DNA of 64,000 nucleotides from Bradyrhizobium mercantei (GTDB lineage: Bacteria; Pseudomonadota; Alphaproteobacteria; Rhizobiales; Xanthobacteraceae), in the NCBI RefSeq assembly GCF_001982635.1, contig NZ_MKFI01000009.1:1-64000 (forward strand). The letters are read 5' to 3'. The notes under the pieces were generated by a model. The model did not search any database and had not been told where the DNA came from. It was given only the letters and a program-made list of their open reading frames with translations. Shown here piece by piece: positions 1-9,499 of the stretch; within the stretch, counting starts at the first letter, position 1, and each line of letters opens with the position of its first letter. Made by a program: the position numbers and the translations under genes.

Positions 1-215
1 GGGGTTTGGCTTGGCGATGAAAGGGGCCTTGAGGAGCGATCACGCAACCCCTCAACACCTTCTGCGCGGTACCGTTTGACCCATTTGGCGACCGACTTCG
101 GCGTCGTATTGAACAACTCAGCCGCGCCAGCTTGGTTTAGCCCGCCTTGAACCACGCTTCGGACCATCGCCTCTCGACCTTTGGGCGTCAAAGGCGCATT
201 CTTGTGCACGTTCAT
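1..215 (-). CDS. IS481-family transposase, N-terminal part (runs off window)
   Basis: The minus-strand reading frame starts at the ATG at 215 with MNVHKNAPLTPKGREAMVRS and continues uninterrupted to the window edge. The order of a short basic lead, a helix-turn-helix of the Leu-Asn-Gln-Ala-Gly-Ala-Ala type around residues 28-50 and a WVKRYRAEG segment is the usual N-terminus of IS481/IS3-like transposases, which bind the element ends. The DDE catalytic domain would lie beyond position 1. A purine-rich GGAGAG precedes the start. Whether the full gene is intact cannot be told from here. Confidence 0.75.
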   Translation of the reverse strand, partial: MNVHKNAPLTPKGREAMVRSVVQGGLNQAGAAELFNTTPKSVAKWVKRYRAEGVEGLRDRSSRPLSSPSQT

Positions 216-291
216 CTGGTCTCTCCTTGGAACACTGAAGCTTCGCAACCTCAGCTTCCTCGGTTCAGACCAGATGGACAACCTCCTGACA
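1..291 (-). mobile_element. IS481-family element, terminal part
   Basis: The N-terminal part of a transposase is followed by a noncoding tip that ends near 288-291. Read on the minus strand the tip begins TGTCAGGAGGTTGTCC, and IS481 elements characteristically start with TGT. The rest of the element lies outside the window, so neither the opposite inverted repeat nor a target duplication can be checked. Confidence 0.6.
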
Positions 292-299
292 GACCACAG

Positions 300-1404
300 C
301 TAGGCCGGCCCGCGCCTGTGGCGATGGTGCTGTTCGAGAAATTCGGCCAGCATCCGTCGCTGAACCGGCAGGCCGAACGCTATGCCAGCGTTGTGGATCA
401 CCAGTGGCGTATGGCCAATGAAGGCCAGGAACTCGTCACCATCGTTGAACAGGGAGGGCGTGCCGATCAGCCTGTCTACCCGTCGCGTTGACGCATTTGT
501 TCCGGCGCCTGGGGGGGGGGCCATGTGCTGGGCGCCGAGCGATTGCACGGGAACGACGCTACGGGGGGCGATCCTGGCCAAAGGAAGACGACACGGCCGA
601 ATCTGGGTCTATGTGCGCGATGACAAGCCGCCTTTTGGCGGGCGGCTCCGCGGGGGGAAGTGTTTTTGTTACTCACGCGATCACGCCGACGAGCGTCCCC
701 GAGCCCATATGGCCGTTTACAGCGGCATCCTCCAGACAGATGCCTATGGCCGCTATGGCAAGCTTTGCATCCGGGCCGCAACGCGGGTCCGATCCTCGAA
801 GCCGCATGCGGGGTCCATGTTGCGCGGCCGTTCTTCGTGATGGTTGGTCCTGCGGAGGATGCGCGCCGCAAGTGCAGGGCAAAAGCCGGCGTTGATCTCG
901 CCTCTCTGAACGCTGGAAGCAGTCCGCCGGATCGACGCCTTTTCGAGATCGAGCGAGGCATCAACGGGGAGCCGCCCGAACGGCGCTGGGCTGTCCGCCA
1001 CGAGCTCAGCGCGCCGCTGGTCGCCGATTTGCAAGCTGGATGCGTGAGCAACGCTCCAAGCTCTCACGGCGCAACCATATCGCCAAGGGGGACGGGCTAC
1101 ATGCTCAAGCGCTGGAGTGCGTTCACCCGGTTCCTCGACAACGCCCGCATTTGCCTGTCGAACCACGCCGCCGAACGAGTTCTGCGCGGCATTGCCTGGG
1201 ACGGAAGTCGTGGCTGCTCTGCGGCTCCGGCCGCGGTGGCAACCGTGCCCCGATGTTTTGCAGCCTGATCGTCACAGTCAAAATGAATGACGTAAATCCA
1301 CGAGCCTGGCTCGCCGATGTCCTGGCACGCATCGCCGTACATCCAGCCCAAAGGCTCAACGAACTGCATCCGTGGAATGGCCGTCACCGAAACAGGCGAG
1401 AGTG
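300..1404 (+). pseudogene. Decayed IS66-family transposase (TnpC)
   Basis: Pieces of an IS66 TnpC-type transposase appear in order on the plus strand but in changing frames. They are VAMVLFEKFGQHPSLNRQAE near 320, IWVYVRDD near 600, GPILEAACGVHVARPFFVM near 790, FEIERGINGEPPE near 940, MLKRWSAFTRFLDNARICLS near 1100, LGRKSWLL near 1195, and SLIVTVKMNDVNPRAWLADV near 1265-1330. Several indels break the frame, so no full-length product is possible. The tnpA and tnpB partners are not visible. The element abuts the IS481 end, which indicates nested or adjacent insertions and long inactivity. Confidence 0.85.
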
Positions 1405-2024
1405 ACCGCAACGCCTCACTGTAAGCTTACGTAAGGCTGCTCGCCTGCCGCGGTGGTCAAACTAGCAAGAAGGAGCAGGCGTTGAGCCGTGACCTTCGCT
1501 CACTGCTTCGCAAAAGTCGCAATCGCCTGAACGCGATGGGCTTGTCGATGGTATCGGGCTTATGTCAACGCCAAGCTCTGGAAAGTGACGCTACCCGAGC
1601 CCTTTCCGGAGTGAGCGAAGTGCGAGCTCGCAAACCTTTTGCACCGTCACCGTGAGGATGAGCTCCGCTTGCAAGCGGCGAAATGTTCTTCCGTCGACGA
1701 TCGAGCCTAAAGCTCAGCGAGCGCGCAGGTGTACGATCAACACCTTAGTCAGCGACGCTGGGATGTGCTGAAGCGTCCTGTTAACATTGGCACACTTTCG
1801 GTCCTTCCTTTTGGCCTGAGATGCAATGGAGTAGCTATTGCGCAAAGCAGCCGAACTTTTGAACTTTCGTACTCCATTTTCTTTCAAGCCAACGAATTGC
1901 GATGTACAAATCTGACGTCGGCATTCGACATCCGTAGCCGCGCAATGTTCGTGTAAGTGGCTCGTTCATCATCGATCGAGTGCATCGGAAGTTCGCCCTG
2001 TAATCCTTGAAGAAAAACATTGCT
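1405..2024. other. No supportable gene (IS-flanking, eroded DNA)
   Basis: Only short open frames without recognisable motifs occur here. The first part may still be IS66 tail sequence. I see no promoter, RNA gene or repeat that I can defend. Confidence 0.5.
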
Positions 2025-2069
2025 ATCGGTACGAAGCGTACCGATGTGAAGCTACCAAAGCACGGTAGC
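2025..2069. promoter_or_regulatory. Two adjacent inverted repeats upstream of porin
   Basis: A perfect 9-bp dyad with a 3-base centre (ATCGGTACG aag CGTACCGAT) occupies 2025-2045. A second dyad, GCTACC-N7-GGTAGC, follows at 2051-2069. They sit about 250-300 bp before the porin start. They could be operators or transcript hairpins; neither is followed by a T-run, so a terminator is less likely. The role is inferred from position only. Confidence 0.4.
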
Positions 2070-2321
2070 CGTCAGCGCGCCCCGATCTGTTCGCATCGTA
2101 CAAACTTTGCCCTGCGACTATGAACCTGATGTGTCAGCTTCTTCAAGCGAGCGGCGGAATGGTCCGCGCCGCGACGCACATCGATCCAGTCGACCGGCGT
2201 GCGTTTGAGAGGAGCCCTGCAGATCACACGATTTGGGGGCGGCCGAGGCGAAGTTGGTTATCTCTCGCACGACCAGGTTGGGAGGCCACTTCCGAGGGTG
2301 AAACGATTTGGGGGACGTCCT

Positions 2322-3860
2322 ATGAGATTGAAGAAAAGCATTCTGCTCGGTTCGGCAACTGGATTAATCGTCGCTGGCGGCGCGCAGGCTGCGGATCTGC
2401 CCGTCAAGGCGAAGGCGATCGACTATGTGAAGGTGTGCTCGTTGTACGGGCCTGGCTTCTACTATATCCCCGGCACTGATACGTGCATCAAACTCGGAGG
2501 CTATGTGCGGGCCGAACTCAATGTTCACTCCAACGGCAACGTTGACGTACCCAATAGTGGCGCAGGTGGCGCGCAGAACCGCTTCAGCAATGCATATTCG
2601 TGGCGCTCTCGCGAGGATCTGACCATCGATACCCGCACGGCGACCGAGTACGGTGTGGTCCGAACTTACTTCGACTCGGTCTTTACCTGGACTTCAGGCG
2701 GTTACAGCGGCGCTGGAAACGGCTCAACTATCTACCAATCTCTCGGCGGCACCGCTGCGCCTGCCAATGCGGGTGCGGGCAATGTAGCTTATGGTACCGT
2801 TGGCGTCTATTACGCATTCATTCAATTCGCAGGCTTCACAATAGGTAAGGCGCAGTCGCAGTTCTCGGCGCCATGGGCCAACTATCCTGCGAACGCAATG
2901 GACGGGCTGCCCGGCGGTGGAGGCTGGGATCCTGTGAACCAGTTCACGTATACGGCAGGCTTCGGTCAGGGCGTCTCGCTGTCCTTGTCGGCACAGGATC
3001 AGGTTGCCCTCTACACCAGCAATCTTTGGAACGTCAGTGCCGCTTCAGCGGCCGGTATCGCAGCCGGCGCGTATGGCGGCAACGATATCGCCGGCACGGC
3101 AGCTCCCGATCTGGTCGCGATGCTTCGTGTCGATCAGTCCTGGGGACTCTTCCAGGCGTCTTTCGCTGCGCATGACAACCACGCCGCCTACTACGGCGGC
3201 ACCGAGTTGACCGGACATCCTGATGACAAGTGGGGCTGGGCAGGCCAGCTGTCATTGTCGATCAAGAACATTCCAACGGGTCCGGGTGACACCATCAATA
3301 TGTCCGCCGTTTATACCAACGGGGCGAGCCGCTATAACTTCCAGGACTATGCGTCCAGCACCTACGCTATGTATGGCGGCACGGGTCTCGCCGGCGCTTA
3401 CCAAAGCGTAGGTATCGCCGGTCTGTCCGACGCGGTGTTCGTGACCGGATCAGGCATGCAATTGACCACAACCTATGGGTTCCAAGGTGGTTATACCCAC
3501 AACTGGAATCCATATTGGAATACGACCCTGTTTGGTGCGTGGGCCGCGGTGCGCTATAACGGAACTGCGAAGAACTACATCTGCGGGGCCGTTGTCGCAA
3601 ATCTTGCTCTTTCGAGCGGTGTCGCTGGCTGCAATCCGGACTTCAATTATTCCGTTGTTGGTACGGCCACACGCTGGACCCCGGTCAAGAACCTGACCTT
3701 CTCGGCTGAACTCGATTACGCCATGCTCGACCAGAAGTATGCAGGCGGCAGCACGGTGATCTTGCCGCTGCAGGCAGGTACCGCCAAGCCAGGTGGGGTT
3801 TATGAACTGAGAAATCAGAGCGCAGTCTCGCTGCTGCTGCGCGCACAACGGAATTGGTGA
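2322..3860 (+). CDS. Outer-membrane porin, Omp2b/RopA type
   Basis: This predicted 512-residue trimeric beta-barrel porin would admit small hydrophilic solutes across the outer membrane. The ATG at 2322 is preferred over an in-frame start at 2199 because it begins a classical signal peptide (MRLKKSILLGSATGLIVAGG, cleavage after AQA at about residue 23) and follows a GGGGGAC tract. The mature N-terminus reads ADLPVKAKAIDYVKVCSLYG and then FYYIPGTDTCIKLGGYVRAE, the hallmark of rhizobial and Brucella Porin_2 proteins, with its conserved Cys pair. The C-terminus ends in an aromatic strand (LLLRAQRNW). The gene is monocistronic with its own terminator. Close paralogs are normally found in many copies in Bradyrhizobium. 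Confidence 0.93.
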   Translation: MRLKKSILLGSATGLIVAGGAQAADLPVKAKAIDYVKVCSLYGPGFYYIPGTDTCIKLGGYVRAELNVHSNGNVDVPNSGAGGAQNRFSNAYSWRSREDLTIDTRTATEYGVVRTYFDSVFTWTSGGYSGAGNGSTIYQSLGGTAAPANAGAGNVAYGTVGVYYAFIQFAGFTIGKAQSQFSAPWANYPANAMDGLPGGGGWDPVNQFTYTAGFGQGVSLSLSAQDQVALYTSNLWNVSAASAAGIAAGAYGGNDIAGTAAPDLVAMLRVDQSWGLFQASFAAHDNHAAYYGGTELTGHPDDKWGWAGQLSLSIKNIPTGPGDTINMSAVYTNGASRYNFQDYASSTYAMYGGTGLAGAYQSVGIAGLSDAVFVTGSGMQLTTTYGFQGGYTHNWNPYWNTTLFGAWAAVRYNGTAKNYICGAVVANLALSSGVAGCNPDFNYSVVGTATRWTPVKNLTFSAELDYAMLDQKYAGGSTVILPLQAGTAKPGGVYELRNQSAVSLLLRAQRNW

Positions 3861-3908
3861 TGTTCTGTCAGACAGCAGGCGATTAACGTCGATGGTTTGA
3901 CCTCCAGA

Positions 3909-3936
3909 AGGCCTCCGGCATGCCCGCCGGAGGCCT
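3909..3936 (+). terminator. Rho-independent-like terminator of the porin gene
   Basis: A perfect 11-bp stem (AGGCCTCCGGC / GCCGGAGGCCT) with a 6-base loop lies about 50 bp after the porin stop and is followed by CCACTTTGTTCTT, a moderately T-rich run. Confidence 0.8.
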
Positions 3937-4426
3937 CCACTTTGTTCTTGACCTGAAGTTCGACTTGGTCTGATAGCAGGCATTGAATCGAGATTGCACA
4001 TTCAAAGCTGACTCTTGGCCGCTAACACAAACTGGATCCGCCGAATCTGGTCAATCGTTCGCAGGAACACGTAACTAGATGCTTTCACTGTCGCCTCAGG
4101 GCACCTCGTGCAACTCATGTAAGCCTGAAGGCGGGGGCGCCTGCGGACTTACGACCTATTAACACCCCAGATTTCGGACTTCAATAAACTGCTCGCGACG
4201 ATCAGTGCACTAATTGCCGCGGCTCATCGCCACTGCAAACGGCGGCCGCTAATCGATGGTGCATCCTGACCAGTTTCCGATCGTGCTGTAGTTTGAAGGC
4301 CTACAACGATATCGACATTCATATTGTCGGTCGACCTTCGATCACTCCCGCTCAAGCTCTCCGTATGGCCGCACGCTCGCGTATTCGCGCCCGCCTGACG
4401 TTCGGTCGATCCCCTCTGACGGACAA
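3937..4426. other. No supportable gene
   Basis: About 490 bp between the porin terminator and the end of the reductase gene. There are only short unconvincing frames and no repeat or RNA-like structure I can defend. Confidence 0.5.
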
Positions 4427-5722
4427 TCAGACTCCTGAAACCTGACAGCCCGACTGCGACGCACTTGCCTGGATGAGAACAGCCATATTTCCGGGCTGAT
4501 GCTCATTCCTTAACATCTTCCTGTGCGCGCGTGGGATTTCCTTCCAGGTGAAGACTTCGGAAAGGCACGGATCAATCCGTCGTTCGCGAACAAGCCGGTT
4601 CGCTTCCCACAATTGATATGGATTCGCGAAGTGGCTGCCCTGGACTCTTTTTTGTCTCATCCATACAAAGCGAGCGTCCATAGTAAGGTAGTAACCAGAA
4701 GTCCCGCCACAGAACACAACCATTCCGCCCCGTTTCACGACGTAGCAGCTCACGGGAAATGTCATCTCTCCCGGATGCTCGAATACCATGTCGACATCGG
4801 TGGCCCCTCCTGTAATCTCCCAAACGGCTCTGCCGAATCGGCGCACCTCCTTCATGTAATCCCTGTATGCAGCGATGTTATCGCTATCCGGAAGTCTTCC
4901 CCAACAGTCAAACTCTTTTCGGTTTATCACGCCTTTGGCGCCCAATGACATCACGTAGCTACGCTTCCACTCCTCAGAAATAACACCGATGGCATTAGCG
5001 CCCGTCAATGTTATGAGTTGGACCGCCATCGAACCCAGCCCGCCAGCCGCACCCCACACCAACACGTTCTGACCTGGTCGAACCGAATGCGGGTGATGGC
5101 CAAACAACATCCTGTATGCAGTACCCACCGTGCCCATATAGCACGCGCTCTCCTCCCAGCTGAGGTGTACCGGCCTCGCCAATAGTTGACGCGACTGAAC
5201 GCATGCAAATTGTGCGAAGGATCCGTCCGGGGTTTCATAACCCCAAATTCTCTGGGAAGCCGATAACATCGGATCCCCGCCATTGCACTCGAGATCATCG
5301 CCATCGTCCTGGTGGCAATGGACAACAACCTCGTCACCCACCTTCCATTTCTTTACTCGACTTCCAACGGACCAAACAATTCCCGCCGCGTCCGATCCCG
5401 CGATGTGACGGGAGTGCCGATGCAAATCGAAGGGTGATACTGGCTGCCCGAGAGACGCCCAAACACCGTTGTAGCCTACCCCTGCGGCCATAATCATGAC
5501 CAAGGCATCGTCAGGCCCCACAGGCGGCGTCTCAATCACCTCCACCTGCATTGCATTCTCCGGATCACCGTGCCGCTCCCGGCGTATGACCCAGGCAAAC
5601 ATGTGCTTCGGCGCGTAGCCCAATGGCGGAATTTCGCCAATCTCGTAAAGATCCTTCTGAATCGTCGGGACACTCTCCACGATCGATGGATCCAGTCCGT
5701 TGCGTTGATCGACTCTACTCAT
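4427..5722 (-). CDS. ccr: Crotonyl-CoA carboxylase/reductase-type MDR enzyme
   Basis: This 431-residue medium-chain dehydrogenase/reductase is close in length to crotonyl-CoA carboxylase/reductases, which reductively carboxylate enoyl-CoAs to alkylmalonyl-CoAs using NADPH and CO2. The family features visible are GVGYNGVWASLGQP near residue 80, HIAGSDAAGIVW, RIWGYETPDGSFAQF near residue 165, the nucleotide-binding VLVWGAAGGLGSMAVQL near residue 215, and GSHFANPYQLWEANRLV near residue 365. The Asn of YNGVW, the Glu of GYET and the His of GSHFAN sit where the CO2-pocket residues lie in this family. An upstream ORF overlaps the start by 8 bp, suggesting coupled translation. The enzyme could supply unusual extender units to a polyketide or lipid pathway, but no such pathway is visible here. 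The exact substrate is unknown. Confidence 0.85.
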   Translation of the reverse strand: MSRVDQRNGLDPSIVESVPTIQKDLYEIGEIPPLGYAPKHMFAWVIRRERHGDPENAMQVEVIETPPVGPDDALVMIMAAGVGYNGVWASLGQPVSPFDLHRHSRHIAGSDAAGIVWSVGSRVKKWKVGDEVVVHCHQDDGDDLECNGGDPMLSASQRIWGYETPDGSFAQFACVQSRQLLARPVHLSWEESACYMGTVGTAYRMLFGHHPHSVRPGQNVLVWGAAGGLGSMAVQLITLTGANAIGVISEEWKRSYVMSLGAKGVINRKEFDCWGRLPDSDNIAAYRDYMKEVRRFGRAVWEITGGATDVDMVFEHPGEMTFPVSCYVVKRGGMVVFCGGTSGYYLTMDARFVWMRQKRVQGSHFANPYQLWEANRLVRERRIDPCLSEVFTWKEIPRAHRKMLRNEHQPGNMAVLIQASASQSGCQVSGV

Positions 5723-6062
5723 TGGTCACCTCGATGAAATGGCGACAGGCGCGAAGAGCCCAGCCAGTCACGCGTCCTTCCACGCGTACGTCAAACGACC
5801 ACCTGCGATGTTGATCGATGGTTTTGTTCCAGGAGGCTCGACCGCGGGTTTGCTGAGCGCCGAACTCGCTGCAAGCTCTGGAAGCGAGGCAGCACGACAG
5901 GTCCTTCGAGCATATGCGCCGGCCGTAGCGGTTGCGTGACTGATGTCCATCCGCCCTTGAACTGCCACCATATCGGTGTGAGATCTCGACCTTAACGCGA
6001 TCGCCGGGCCGGGCGATCAGAATCACGATCTCATTCTCCCAACACTCATTTTCAATCGGCAA
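5715..6062 (-). CDS. Hypothetical ORF overlapping ccr start
   Basis: This 115-residue frame ends in TAG at 5715-5717 within the first codons of the reductase gene, an 8-bp overlap typical of translationally coupled genes. Its tail (VEGRVTGWALRACRHFIEV) reads like real coding sequence, while the middle is Arg/Ser-rich and may be frameshifted. I do not recognise a family. It may be the 3' end of a once larger partner gene whose beginning has eroded. Confidence 0.35.
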   Translation of the reverse strand: MPIENECWENEIVILIARPGDRVKVEISHRYGGSSRADGHQSRNRYGRRICSKDLSCCLASRACSEFGAQQTRGRASWNKTIDQHRRWSFDVRVEGRVTGWALRACRHFIEVTNE

Positions 6063-6222
6063 AAGCGACGCTCAATCTCCTTCAGGCATCTCTGCTCCTG
6101 TGCGCCGGGGCCGTATGCTCGCGCAGCTCTCATGCTGAACAGTTGACGGCGCATTATACACTGAAAAGGAGAAGTCGGAACAGAAAAGAACACCTATCAG
6201 GAGACGTTGGTTGTTGGATTGA

Positions 6223-6357
6223 ATGGAAAAGCTGATAAGCGCGAATGCGAAGGAGCGGCCGCGAGCACGGGGAGAGGTGACGGACTGGCTCAGTCAAGAG
6301 CTGGACTCGTTACACGCCTCTCGGTCCTTTGTACGCCAAACGGCCGCCCAGTGGTGA
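6223..6357 (+). CDS. Possible short ORF upstream of crotonase
   Basis: An ATG-initiated 44-codon frame (MEKLISANAKERPRARGEVT at its start, ending RQTAAQW) lies 29 bp before the crotonase gene in the same direction. It is charged, has no signal peptide and no recognised motif. It could be a small leader gene or the stump of a deleted gene. Support is weak: position and an uninterrupted frame only. Confidence 0.25.
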   Translation: MEKLISANAKERPRARGEVTDWLSQELDSLHASRSFVRQTAAQW

Positions 6358-6386
6358 CGTTTTCACAAACCTGACCGGAGACTTGC

Positions 6387-7136
6387 ATGGCACCCCTAAA
6401 TGTTCACAAGGCGGGGACCGTTCTTGTGGTGCAGTTCAATCGTGAGAAACCCTTAAATCCGCTCAATCGAGAGCTTGAGCGAGGTATTGTCGAGACATGT
6501 CGATGGGCGCAAGACGAACCGACCGTCAGGGCAATCGTCCTTACTGGTGGAGTGGATCGCTCCTTCGGTGTCGGTGACGACTTAAACGAAGCACGCGAAA
6601 TAAAAACCCGGATCGACGTTGAAGGTCTGATAGACCGGACAGTCGGGCTTTACGTTGCCATCCTCAGCGTAACAAAGCCTACCGTCGCAGGAATTGACGG
6701 ATACGCCATAGGTGCCGGGCTTCAGATGGCACTCTGCTGCGATTGGCGCGTGGGAACGCCAACGGCGAAGGCGCTTGGCTCTGAGCTCAAGCAGGGACTG
6801 GCTTGTCCAATCGGGGCCTACATGCTCCGGAAATCATTTGGGCGTTCGGCGATGTCGGATATTGTCTTCGGCTGCGAGGTTGTGCCGCCTGAATGGGGGA
6901 TAGAGCATAAATTCTTCAATGAGATTGCCGAGCCGCGGGACGTCGTCGAGAGAGCCATTTGGAGAGCTGGCATCCTTGGGGACTATCCGGAAGTCGCTTA
7001 TCGGCGAACGAAGGAGTCGGTGAACCGTTCCTTCATTGCCGGGCTGGGAGAGCTGAAGCCAATGGCAAAGAATATCATTCTGGATGGATTTCGTAGCAGC
7101 TCTGCCCAAGCCCATTTCGCTCGGGTCACGCGATAA
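6387..7136 (+). CDS. Enoyl-CoA hydratase/isomerase (crotonase) family protein
   Basis: This 249-residue cytosolic CoA-ester enzyme is close to the usual 255-260 residues of the crotonase fold. AIVLTGGVDRSFGVGDDLNE near residues 50-67 and IDGYAIGAGLQMALCCDWRV near residues 105-125 form the conserved oxyanion-hole segments. The Glu of SELKQGLACP is at the position of the first catalytic Glu. It lies divergently from the ccr gene, and both act on CoA thioesters, so a shared pathway that shapes or removes an enoyl-CoA is plausible. The precise reaction (hydration, isomerisation, C-C cleavage) cannot be told from sequence. Confidence 0.85.
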   Translation: MAPLNVHKAGTVLVVQFNREKPLNPLNRELERGIVETCRWAQDEPTVRAIVLTGGVDRSFGVGDDLNEAREIKTRIDVEGLIDRTVGLYVAILSVTKPTVAGIDGYAIGAGLQMALCCDWRVGTPTAKALGSELKQGLACPIGAYMLRKSFGRSAMSDIVFGCEVVPPEWGIEHKFFNEIAEPRDVVERAIWRAGILGDYPEVAYRRTKESVNRSFIAGLGELKPMAKNIILDGFRSSSAQAHFARVTR

Positions 7137-7831
7137 TAGACCATGATTTACAACAAGCCTTGGCATGGCATCGCCATGGTTTGGGCCGATTCACCCCGGA
7201 TAGGATCGGGCGCGTAAATAATATCTTTGGATCGCGAACTTTCCCAATTTTAGCTCATGGGATTGACTGGCATCCATTATACTGGGGCCCGAACCCGCGT
7301 GGATCGGCGACTATGAAGGACAGCCAGCGAACCTCTGCAGAGAGGTGTGGTGCTTGCCTAAGCCATCGCGCTGTATTCACGACCAAGATATGTCTTCCCA
7401 AAGTCGCAGTTGTAGCCAGCCGTACACTAGTCCAGATGTCGAGTTAGATCAGTTATCGCGGCTCCCAAGAGAACCGCCGATGTTTCGAGGTCCAGCTCAA
7501 GTATCTCAACCTCAGCATGACGAAGCAGGTGAATGAGACTCAGTAGCTGCTTCTGTCTGGTGTCGACCGGAGATTGAGGGGGATATGTAGCCGACTGTCT
7601 TTTTCTGTCACGTACGAATGGCCAGGGAAACTGCCGCGTTATTGTATAGGCAAGCGTTCTCATGAAGAGCTTCCGAGCAGCTTGTTGTTAAACCAGTTCG
7701 AGGCCGCTGGAATATTTTTCATTGAACTATACTCGACGAAGGCTCTCAGGCTCTCAATGCGGTTCCTGATGGTGAGAGTACAGAAAACGCGAAGAGAATC
7801 GCCTACCATTTTCTAGAGGAGTTAATTGCCG
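7137..7831. other. No supportable gene
   Basis: Roughly 700 bp of relatively AT-rich DNA with only short frames lacking motifs. I see no transposase remnant or RNA gene that can be defended. Confidence 0.5.
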
Positions 7832-8089
7832 CTACGCGCCTTTCGTCAGCCTTCTGCGAATCAACGGGACGTCGAGCTCAATTGTGCCCGACACCTCGAT
7901 CACACTTTCTCGACGGTGACTAATCTCGAGTAGGGCGTACTTGAGCGCTTGGGCACGGTCCACGAAAAGGCCGCCAAAGAGGCCGTTTCGTTCGCGGGCA
8001 ACCCAGTTGCCGCGACGATTCCTGCCTACAAAGACGACGGTCGAGCCTGATGAGCTGCATGACGCCGGTGGGACGTGTTTCACCTTCAT
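7832..8089 (-). CDS. Small conserved-looking hypothetical protein
   Basis: An 85-residue protein, with an upstream in-frame GTG at 8098 also possible. The segment GNWVARERNGLFGGLFVDRA, followed by QALKYALLEI and VIEVSGTIELDV, resembles a family of small proteins I associate with rhizobial accessory regions. Its function is unknown. The pattern suggests a compact alpha/beta domain with no signal peptide or membrane segment. It stands alone with eroded DNA on both sides, so it may be a survivor of a larger lost region. Confidence 0.55.
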   Translation of the reverse strand: MKVKHVPPASCSSSGSTVVFVGRNRRGNWVARERNGLFGGLFVDRAQALKYALLEISHRRESVIEVSGTIELDVPLIRRRLTKGA

Positions 8090-9159
8090 AATTCTCACAT
8101 GGTTTTCGAGGCGCCTTCTCAGCTGGCTCTTTCAATATCTACTGTTAGCTGTTCAAAAGTCCTCTGCCTCACCGGATGCGCAACGTGGTCCGCTCAAGTA
8201 TGTTTGCGCCGGGGGGAAACCTTTGGCCGGGAGGAGCACGTCGAACGGCGTATTAGTGTGGCTTGCCATACAGCCGTCTGTTTGTGTCCCGGCCAGCTTA
8301 GCCTCTGCCCGGCTTTTAGAGCGAGCCAATTTGTCCTATCGATAGACTTTGCGGCGACCGCGAGATGGATAATCGTTTCTGGCAGAAGGCGCAAATCCCG
8401 CGCGTTCATGACGATGAAGCGCACGATGCGCCATCGGCAACTCCTGGCGCGAAATACGCTGCTCTGGCGAGAAGCGCCCTCATAGCGGTATTATTGCGTC
8501 AAGCTTGAATGCTTAGGGATGGTCTTCACTGTCCGAAGCGCCACGTGAAGTCCGTGTCACAAGCGCTTCCGGCATGGTATGTCCTTTTGCGTGAAGACGA
8601 CTACGAACTCTCATGATCTCTAGTTGAATCGAACCATCCTTTTTCCAGAGCAGACGATACTAGATATGCCGAGGTCTGATGGCCCAAGCGCCGATCTCGC
8701 CTTGAAGAATACATCAATCAAGAAAGAGAGCCCTCCTACCGATTCTAGTAGAGGAGCGCGCTAGCCTAGCCGTGCATCTCAGCCAATCGTTTGTTTAAAG
8801 AAGGTTGAAAGTGGGAGCTTGCCGATCTGCGAATCCATCTTCTCGCTCAGCCGATAGGCCATTATGAGCGTGTGTGAGATCTTCCGGCCTACAGAGTGGC
8901 GAGCGCCGCGTGCTGCGACGTCTATCGATGTTCCCGATCGACGTATTGTTATCTGGCCCATTTTGCTTCCGAAGAGCGAAAAGGCGCGGTCGGACTTCCG
9001 TGTGTGACCGCGGGACATTGCGTTCTCTCCAGGCGGTGTCGGCAAAGCTGTAAGCCTGTATGTCCGTCTCTGCCGACGAGGTGGCTCGCCGTACACTGCG
9101 CGTCCGACGGGTGCTCGCGCGGGTCCAAGCCGATCCTCAATATAAGAGGGCGAGCCGTG
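8090..9159. other. Eroded DNA, no supportable gene
   Basis: Overlapping short frames on both strands have mutually inconsistent coding signal. One minus-strand tail near 8785-8870 (KISHTLIMAYRLSEKMDSQI) could be a protein fragment, but I cannot assign it. Confidence 0.45.
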
Positions 9160-9262
9160 GTGGACTGTAGGGAAGCATTTGTCGGAATCGACGTCGTGAA
9201 CCTGAGAAACGCCATTGCGATCGCGAAGGCAGGCCGGGAGGGAGAAGTTTGCTTCTTCGGCA
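9160..9262 (+). pseudogene. IS110-family transposase N-terminal remnant
   Basis: AFVGIDVVNLRNAIAIAKAG followed by REGEVCFFG matches the start of IS110-type transposases, where FVGIDV carries the first catalytic Asp of the DEDD domain. Homology stops after about 30 codons and the frame then runs into unrelated sequence. Only this stub remains. Confidence 0.6.
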
Positions 9263-9499
9263 GTTCGCACCCGTCCTCCGCGAAGGTTCGAACACCCGAA
9301 TTACATCGATCCATGTCGCGCCGGCGTGCTTGCCTTCTGCGTTCCGCGCGACCGCCGTGTCGGTCCTAAGAGTGCGTCGATGGGACCGGTTCGATCTGAC
9401 GACTCCCATCGAGGGAAGCTCTGTTCGCCCTTGGCAAACCCGGAAAACAGACTCGCCGTGCCCGATACGTATTTCGCTTTTTTCTTCAACAAAAGGTCT

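Noticed and set aside
2199..2321. Earlier in-frame start of the porin gene
   Set aside because: It would place 41 residues before a perfectly formed signal peptide.
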